NCBI GenBank assembly: GCA_049600855.1
Contig: JBMYQA010000044.1
Location: 1 to 29,899 of the forward strand
Origin: JBMYQA01 sp049600855
Lineage (GTDB): Bacteria; Bacteroidota; Bacteroidia; Cytophagales; Flammeovirgaceae
Length of the DNA: 29,899 bases
Direction: 5' to 3'
The notes beneath the pieces were generated by a model. That model saw only the letters and a list, made by a program, of their open reading frames with translations. It was not told where the DNA came from and did no database searches. Positions within the stretch are counted from its first letter, which is position 1. Every line of letters starts with the position of its first letter. Positions 25,007 through 29,899 of the stretch are shown here, in pieces. Position numbers and translations under genes: made by a program.

Positions 25007-26071
25007 TTGAGACGTAAATTCCTTTTATTCACCAATAAGGTGTTAGTAGTGCTCAGTTTGCTCTGCTACCTCAGTACCTTAGTTTCGCCTGAAACATTTT
25101 GGGTGGCAGGGTTCTTTTCCTACCTCATTCCACCTTTATTTATTCTTCATGCCATTTGCTTGTATTTGTGGTATCGTTGGGATAAAATCAATATGCTGTA
25201 TTCCATTGCCGCAATGGTGATTGGATATAAATTTATCTTATCAACAGTAGCCCTAAATTTTGATATCGGTGGGGAATATGATTTTACCGTACTTACCTAC
25301 AACACGCGGATATTTAATGCATATGATCACCTAAATGAACAGAATCAATCATCCAAAAAAATAATCGATTGGGTGAAAAATGATGAATCAGATATTAAAT
25401 GTATTCAAGAGTTTTACAATAAAAGTGATTCTAAAATATTCAATACCACCTCGAAATTACAACAAAATGGAGCTTATTATTCCTATACGCAGCCTCGATT
25501 AATCAATAAAGGCCAAGAGTTTGGACTCGCTATATTCAGTAAGTTTCCGATAGTCAATAAAGGACGTATTGAATTCAAAGAGAAAAGTAAGAATGATGCA
25601 ATTTACGCAGATGTGCTGATTCAAAAAGATACCGTTCGAGTGATTAATGTTCACTTGGAATCCATGAGTATTGCCGAGAACATTTTTGAAGAAAGACTTG
25701 ATTTCAAAACAAATGTCAAAAATTTAACCAAAAAGCTCAGAATTGGGTTTGTCGCTCGTGCTCAGCAGTTGGCAGCTGTTGAAAAATACATTACCAATTG
25801 TCGCCACCGCGTGATCTTGTGTGGCGATTTGAACGATCCACCATACAGTTACACCTATTTGAAGCTACAAAGTATGCTCGAAAGCGGCTTCGAACAAGCA
25901 GCCAATGGTTTTGGGTTTAGTTATAATGGTAATCTGTTTTTTTTGAGAATCGATAACCAATTTCACAGCGAAGGGTTAAAACCAACGAATTATTTCACCC
26001 TTCGAGAAGTCACTTATTCAGATCATTTTCCAGTAAAAGCGCATTACAAGTTCCAATCACTTGAACAATAA
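25007..26071 (+). CDS. Membrane-anchored endonuclease/exonuclease/phosphatase family protein (TTG start)
   Basis: 354 residues. Three hydrophobic helices fill residues about 10-82, followed by an EEP domain starting FTVLTYNTRIFN. Active-site pieces are all present: the Asn in TYNTRIF, the Glu in CIQEFYN (about 130), the DLNDPP box (about 273-278), and the terminal SDHFPV (about 339-344). The family includes nucleases and phosphodiesterases/phosphatases; the substrate is unknown. The start is TTG at 25007, directly after an in-frame stop at 25004. The next ATG would remove two of the three helices, which the family normally has, so TTG is the better start. Convergent with the acyltransferase gene (20 bp apart). 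Confidence 0.82.
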   Translation: MRRKFLLFTNKVLVVLSLLCYLSTLVSPETFWVAGFFSYLIPPLFILHAICLYLWYRWDKINMLYSIAAMVIGYKFILSTVALNFDIGGEYDFTVLTYNTRIFNAYDHLNEQNQSSKKIIDWVKNDESDIKCIQEFYNKSDSKIFNTTSKLQQNGAYYSYTQPRLINKGQEFGLAIFSKFPIVNKGRIEFKEKSKNDAIYADVLIQKDTVRVINVHLESMSIAENIFEERLDFKTNVKNLTKKLRIGFVARAQQLAAVEKYITNCRHRVILCGDLNDPPYSYTYLKLQSMLESGFEQAANGFGFSYNGNLFFLRIDNQFHSEGLKPTNYFTLREVTYSDHFPVKAHYKFQSLEQ

Positions 26072-26091
26072 ATTCTCATCCATCGGATAGC

Positions 26092-26967
26092 CTACGATCG
26101 TTTCAAGGCTTCTTCTTGTCCAATGGCCTTTGCAATTTTTTCTAAGAGCTGGTCAGTAGGCTCATCAGGAGAATATTCGAGAGGGTTGTTAAACTTAACA
26201 TGGAGGTTTACCCCACGCTTCTTAAACCGGAATCCTTTTTTGTCAAATGCCCTGCGAAAGCCGTCTACTTGTACGGGTACAACAATTGGCTCGTATTTTT
26301 TAATGAGCTGAATCACGCCTTTGCGGATAGGAGCATGAGGGCTTGTAGTACCTTGGGGAAAGGTGACTACCCAACCATAATCTAAGGCTTTTTTAATTTT
26401 TTCAGGAGCACTTCTATCAGCACCTCTATCCAAATTCTCTCCTTTGTAACGCCATGAACGTTTTACCGTAACGGCTCCAGTATACGAAAGTAATTTGGGA
26501 ATAAATCCACTTTCTTTCATGGTTTCTTCCGCAGCGATGTAATAAATATTCGCTTTTGGAATGAGCATATATAGCGGATTCTTGATGGAGTTTCTAAAGT
26601 GCCATTTTACGCTACAGAAGATATGATACATCGCCATCATATCGGCATAGTAGGTTTGATGATTAGAGATGAAAAGTACGTTTCGATCTGGAAGCTCTTC
26701 CAAATGTTCGGTACCTTCTATATTCATTCGATTAATGATATTGAATCGACCATAAGTAACCGCAGCGAGCATGCTGACTAACATGCGTTTAAAGATTACC
26801 ACATTACCAAATGGGTCTTTCCGAATTAATTTAATCGGAACATTACGCATTTCTGGGTCATTAGCGTTTCTTCCACGTTTAAATAATGGACGGTTTAGTA
26901 ACCTGGGTGCCCTAATTTTAACTTTGGGAAGTACACTTCTTATGGGTCGTTTTTTCCTCATACTCAT
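26092..26967 (-). CDS. 1-acyl-glycerol-3-phosphate acyltransferase-like (PlsC family)
   Basis: 291 residues from the start chosen here (a second Met two codons later is equally possible). Motif I is NHQTYYAD, which is His-x5-Asp rather than the usual His-x4-Asp; I checked this on the DNA. Later motifs are FPQGTTS in place of FPEGTRS, and a VVPVQVDGFRR strand. The unusual spacing suggests a Bacteroidota-specific branch whose acceptor may not be lysophosphatidic acid. The frame opens 15 codons earlier, but that stretch is the hairpin of a terminator, so an internal start is preferred. A basic N-terminus (residues 1-50) may bind the membrane surface. Confidence 0.82.
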   Translation of the reverse strand: MSMRKKRPIRSVLPKVKIRAPRLLNRPLFKRGRNANDPEMRNVPIKLIRKDPFGNVVIFKRMLVSMLAAVTYGRFNIINRMNIEGTEHLEELPDRNVLFISNHQTYYADMMAMYHIFCSVKWHFRNSIKNPLYMLIPKANIYYIAAEETMKESGFIPKLLSYTGAVTVKRSWRYKGENLDRGADRSAPEKIKKALDYGWVVTFPQGTTSPHAPIRKGVIQLIKKYEPIVVPVQVDGFRRAFDKKGFRFKKRGVNLHVKFNNPLEYSPDEPTDQLLEKIAKAIGQEEALKRS

Positions 26968-26977
26968 GTAATTGACT

Positions 26978-27009
26978 AAAAAAAACTCCGTATGGATGAG
27001 CATACGGAG
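26978..27009 (-). terminator. Terminator or attenuator between cysQ and the acyltransferase gene
   Basis: Read leftward: perfect 9-bp stem CTCCGTATG / CATACGGAG with a 6-base loop, then eight T residues. It ends 84 bp after the cysQ stop and only 10 bp before the acyltransferase start, so it can end the cysQ transcript or control read-through into the next gene. Confidence 0.8.
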
Positions 27010-27092
27010 CACATACCGAATTAAATGTAGTTGAATTCAAAGGAAAATTCAAGCAGTTTTTAAGCTTAAATCACCATAAAAGAGATCATCTC

Positions 27093-27875
27093 CTAGATTT
27101 TATTCCAAGGTAAGTCTGTTGTTTTGGCTCCTAAGCAGAGAAAACTATCGTTTCTGAGGGATGTTTTATTATAGTTAAAGCGCGTATTTGCTTTATTCAG
27201 TACAGCACCTCCACTTGCTTCTACAATAGCTTGTCCAGCAGCAGTATCCCATTCCATAGTTGGGTTTCGGCGGTAATAGACAGTTGCCTTTCCTTCTGCA
27301 ACCATACAAAACTTTAACGAGCTTCCTCGGCTGGCTACTTCTTCGATGCCAAACAATTCCAATACTTGTTTTTCTTCTTCAGAAGAATGGCTTCTACTTC
27401 CAACAGCAACCATTTTATCCGCATTACTTGAAACTTGAAGTTGAACGGTTCCTTCTTTCGTTTTTTTGAAGGCTTTTCCTGCTGAAGCATAATATAAGGT
27501 ATCTGTTACGGGTACATAGATGACACCAAGTACAGGGAAGTTTCCATCAATCAACGCAATATTAACCGTAAACTCACCATTGCGCTTAATAAACTCCTTA
27601 GTTCCGTCAAGCGGGTCTACACACCAAAAGGTTTTCCACGCTTTTCTCAACTCAAAATCACCAGGATCACCTTCTTCAGATAAGATCGGATATTGCTGAT
27701 CTAATTGCTCCAAACCTTCTACAATTTTGAGGTGAGAAGCACGATCGGCAAGGGTTAATGGCGAATCATCAGCTTTATTCTCTACACCAAAATCTTTACT
27801 AGTATAGATCGCTAAAATTTGTTTACCTGCTTCAACAGCAATGTCACAAATTTCCTGAATATTGATTGAATTCAT
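27093..27875 (-). CDS. cysQ: 3'(2'),5'-bisphosphate nucleotidase
   Basis: 260 residues, inositol-monophosphatase-like fold. It removes a phosphate from 3'-phosphoadenosine 5'-phosphate, recycling the by-product of sulfate assimilation and of CoA-dependent carrier modification. Metal-binding motifs are complete: SEE at 66-68, DPLDGT at 87-92, and WDTAAG at 209-214. The KEFIKRNGEFTVNIALI run after DPLDGT is characteristic of CysQ over inositol monophosphatase. No sulfate-assimilation genes are adjacent. Confidence 0.92.
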   Translation of the reverse strand: MNSINIQEICDIAVEAGKQILAIYTSKDFGVENKADDSPLTLADRASHLKIVEGLEQLDQQYPILSEEGDPGDFELRKAWKTFWCVDPLDGTKEFIKRNGEFTVNIALIDGNFPVLGVIYVPVTDTLYYASAGKAFKKTKEGTVQLQVSSNADKMVAVGSRSHSSEEEKQVLELFGIEEVASRGSSLKFCMVAEGKATVYYRRNPTMEWDTAAGQAIVEASGGAVLNKANTRFNYNKTSLRNDSFLCLGAKTTDLPWNKI

Positions 27876-28060
27876 TTATGAATAAATTAAGTAATCAGCT
27901 AAAATGAAGCGGCAAGTTTACAATTTTTTTGCAAGCAAACAGACAAACGTTTGATAAATTGAGCGATAGGCATCCTGAAGTTTGGACCATTCCAATGGTG
28001 TTTTAAAGGTTTTTAACGTTTTGAAAGGCGTAAAGAGTGCTTAAAATATTGGGGGAAAAT

Positions 28061-28068
28061 TAACTTTG
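28061..28068 (+). promoter_or_regulatory. -7 box (TAACTTTG) for moxR
   Basis: Exact TAnnTTTG just left of the MITE-like element, 211 bp before the moxR ATG. If real, transcription would begin near 28075, right at the insertion point. No TTG at the usual -33 spacing. Confidence 0.35.
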
Positions 28069-28079
28069 CCTTGCCTCAG

Positions 28080-28220
28080 TACATTGTCCGTTAAGTAATT
28101 TATATTTATTGAGCTGCTAGTTGAGTTTCGAAACTCAACATTATTAGGATCGAAGATGAGCACAGTGCGACTGCCGTCTTCAATCAGCATAAAATCCAAA
28201 AAAACTTAACGGACAGTGTA
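28080..28220. mobile_element. 141-bp MITE-like non-coding element
   Basis: Terminal inverted repeats of 17 bp (TACATTGTCCGTTAAGT on the left, TACACTGTCCGTTAAGT as the reverse complement of the right) with one mismatch. It is flanked by direct repeats CTCAG at 28075-28079 and 28221-28225. Because TAC follows both, the duplication may be read as up to 8 bp (CTCAGTAC). There is no gene inside, but there is a perfect 20-bp palindrome at 28120-28139. These are the marks of a miniature element mobilised by a transposase encoded elsewhere; I cannot assign the family. Confidence 0.75.
28120..28139. repeat. Perfect 20-bp palindrome inside the MITE-like element
   Basis: GTTGAGTTTC followed directly by GAAACTCAAC, no spacer. 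It could form a cruciform or a hairpin in the moxR leader, or bind a dimeric protein. Confidence 0.7.
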
Positions 28221-28279
28221 CTCAGTACTTTGATGACAAAGTGTTCAATAAGTTTGAGGGATATCGAAATTTACTTTCT

Positions 28280-29284
28280 ATGAGCAACGAATCGACAACT
28301 ACTTTTCAGGATCAAGAGAAACTTACTGGTTTGCAAGATAAAATCAAACAGGTGGAGATGGAAGTGGCAAAAGTTGTGGTTGGCCAGCAATACATGGTTA
28401 ACCGACTACTCATTGGTTTATTTACCAATGGTCACATTTTAATGGAAGGTGTGCCAGGACTTGCAAAAACCTTGACTGTAAATAGCCTTGCTCAAGTCAT
28501 CCAATCTAATTTCCAACGCATTCAGTTTACCCCTGACTTGTTACCTGCCGATTTGATTGGTACCATGATTTACAATCAGCGCGAGAGTAAATTTGAGGTG
28601 AAGAAAGGGCCTATTTTTGCCAACTTGATTTTAGCCGATGAGGTAAACCGTGCTCCTGCAAAAGTACAGTCGGCTTTACTGGAGGCGATGCAAGAAAAGC
28701 AAGTAACCATTGGCGAAACGACATTTCAGCTCGATAAACCTTTTTTGGTACTAGCAACCCAAAACCCCGTAGAGCAAGAAGGGACTTATCCTTTGCCAGA
28801 AGCGCAAGTAGACCGTTTTATGCTGAAAATCTTTGTGGATTATCCCGATAAGGGAGCTGAGCTAGAGGTGATGCGTAGAATGTCGAATATGGCTTTTGAT
28901 GTAACGTTGGAAAAGATTTTAACAAAAGACGATATTTTTGCCATTCGTGATGCGATTAATCAGGTAGTGGTTTCTGAATCCCTAGAAAAATACATCATTG
29001 AACTGGTATTTGCTACGCGAAAGGCCGCAGAGTATGGCCTAAAGCAAGAAGCGGAATACATTCAATTTGGAGCCTCTCCTCGTGCGAGCATTAACTTACA
29101 CCGAGCGGCAAAAGCAATTGCTTTCTTTGAAGGGAGAAATTACGTACTTCCTGAAGATATTAAAGAAATTGCTTATGATGTATTAAACCACCGCATCATC
29201 TTGAACTATGAGGCTGAGGCAGATGATATTTCTACTCGAGAAATTATTCAGGGCATTCTCAATAAGGTACAAATCAGTAAATAA
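28280..29284 (+). CDS. moxR: MoxR-family AAA+ ATPase
   Basis: 334 residues, usual size for MoxR proteins, which act as chaperones maturing partner proteins often of the von Willebrand A type. Walker A is GVPGLAKT at 57-64, Walker B LILADEVNRAP (about 117-127), and the sensor region ATQNPVEQEGTYPLPEAQVD is typical. In Bacteroidota moxR is normally followed by DUF58 and VWA/BatA-type genes; here the next gene is a convergent acetyltransferase 6 bp away, so no such partners are linked downstream. The frame opens 13 codons earlier, but the N-terminus MSNESTTTFQD is preferred because family members begin close to this point. Confidence 0.9.
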   Translation: MSNESTTTFQDQEKLTGLQDKIKQVEMEVAKVVVGQQYMVNRLLIGLFTNGHILMEGVPGLAKTLTVNSLAQVIQSNFQRIQFTPDLLPADLIGTMIYNQRESKFEVKKGPIFANLILADEVNRAPAKVQSALLEAMQEKQVTIGETTFQLDKPFLVLATQNPVEQEGTYPLPEAQVDRFMLKIFVDYPDKGAELEVMRRMSNMAFDVTLEKILTKDDIFAIRDAINQVVVSESLEKYIIELVFATRKAAEYGLKQEAEYIQFGASPRASINLHRAAKAIAFFEGRNYVLPEDIKEIAYDVLNHRIILNYEAEADDISTREIIQGILNKVQISK

Positions 29285-29290
29285 ACGTGT

Positions 29291-29746
29291 TTACGATAAG
29301 TGAAGCTTCATGCCTTCGTGTGAAGCTTTAAACCCCAAACGTTCGTAAAACTTGAGTGCTTCAGGGCGCTTTTTATCCGTGGTTAATTGTACTACATGTG
29401 CTTTGCGTACTTTAGCCCGTTGAATTGCCCATTTAAACAACTGCTGCCCAATTCCCTTACCTCGCATATCTTCCCGTATACGCACGGCCTCAATTTGTGC
29501 GCGTGTGCCCCCTTGGTAAGTTAAATAGGGAATAAAACTGAGCTGGAGCGTTCCAATCACTTCACCTGCTTCGTTTTCCAATACGGTCAATTCCTGATTT
29601 GCATCTCGCTGAATTTGCTTAAACGCATCGTAATAGCTTTTTGGAAGTGGGTTAGTGTGTTTTTCTCGTAATTTACCGAGCTGATCTTGAGCCAATAAAG
29701 CCACAATAGCTGGCACATCTTGTTGCGTTGCTTTTCGGAAGTTCAT
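29291..29746 (-). CDS. GNAT-family N-acetyltransferase
   Basis: 151 residues. The acetyl-CoA loop RGKGIG (about 95-100) with preceding EAVRIREDM, and the C-terminal KRPEALKFYERLGF, are the standard GNAT motifs. The full domain fits into the protein with nothing added. Substrate not readable from sequence; it is most like small cytoplasmic acetyltransferases of the RimI/PhnO kind. Convergent with moxR, 6 bp between stops. Confidence 0.88.
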   Translation of the reverse strand: MNFRKATQQDVPAIVALLAQDQLGKLREKHTNPLPKSYYDAFKQIQRDANQELTVLENEAGEVIGTLQLSFIPYLTYQGGTRAQIEAVRIREDMRGKGIGQQLFKWAIQRAKVRKAHVVQLTTDKKRPEALKFYERLGFKASHEGMKLHLS

Positions 29747-29899
29747 TTTATTTATTTTGCTTACCTCTTTTATATGGTTCTAAATGAAATCGTTGTAAGT
29801 CACTTTTTGCATAGAGTCAGATGAGTTTATCACCCTACCCATGCCCAAATCTACTGGTTTTTGAGTAGTTAAATTACGCGACTGCCTTGATTTTTAATA

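Noticed and set aside
29299..29330. Direct repeat GTGAAGCTT near the moxR/GNAT junction
   Set aside because: Both copies fall in the coding end of the acetyltransferase and are short enough to be chance.

Overview
The window looks like chromosome from a low-GC member of the Bacteroidota, most likely class Cytophagia. The signs are a TonB/ExbB/ExbD operon that opens with an HU-like/SPOR membrane protein, several Bacteroidota-type -7 boxes (TAnnTTTG), weak ribosome binding sites, a DUF1800 gene, and an AAA+ ATPase of the type found with extracellular contractile injection systems (eCIS) in this phylum. No rRNA, tRNA or CRISPR array was seen.

Layout. 1-6.5 kb: galE, divergent from a family-39-like glycosyltransferase; a DUF2721-like membrane protein; then a leftward envelope-energy operon (HU-SPOR protein, exbB, exbD, tonB) closed by a terminator. 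6.5-15.7 kb is the accessory island. A leftward 1804-residue repeat-containing protein, read here as a polymorphic toxin, is followed by two start/stop-overlapping paralogous small genes (likely immunity proteins) and by a 300-residue orphan cassette that copies the last repeat plus the C-terminal domain of the large protein. Divergent from the large gene is an eCIS-type AAA+ ATPase, with no sheath, tube or baseplate gene in the window. 15.7-20.2 kb: a 96-residue unknown, a CPBP membrane protease, a Fic protein with phased operator-like repeats, a Rid-family protein lacking the usual catalytic Arg, and DUF1800. 20.2-21.9 kb: a DUF4411 (PIN-like) / XRE-ImmA pair that resembles a toxin-antitoxin unit. 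22-29.9 kb: mainly housekeeping genes (glyA, hpt, an EEP-family membrane protein, an acyltransferase, a cysQ-like phosphatase, moxR, a GNAT acetyltransferase), with a 141-bp MITE-like insertion just upstream of moxR.

How the genes work together. The TonB operon energises outer-membrane transport. The island reads as a conflict system: a large delivered toxin with an exchangeable C-terminus, duplicated immunity genes, a reserve toxin tip, and an ATPase that may load or remodel the toxin or a distant injection machine. That functional link is inference from gene order and family knowledge. Start sites were moved inward from the longest reading frame for galE, fic, glyA, the acyltransferase and moxR; the reasons are given in those entries.
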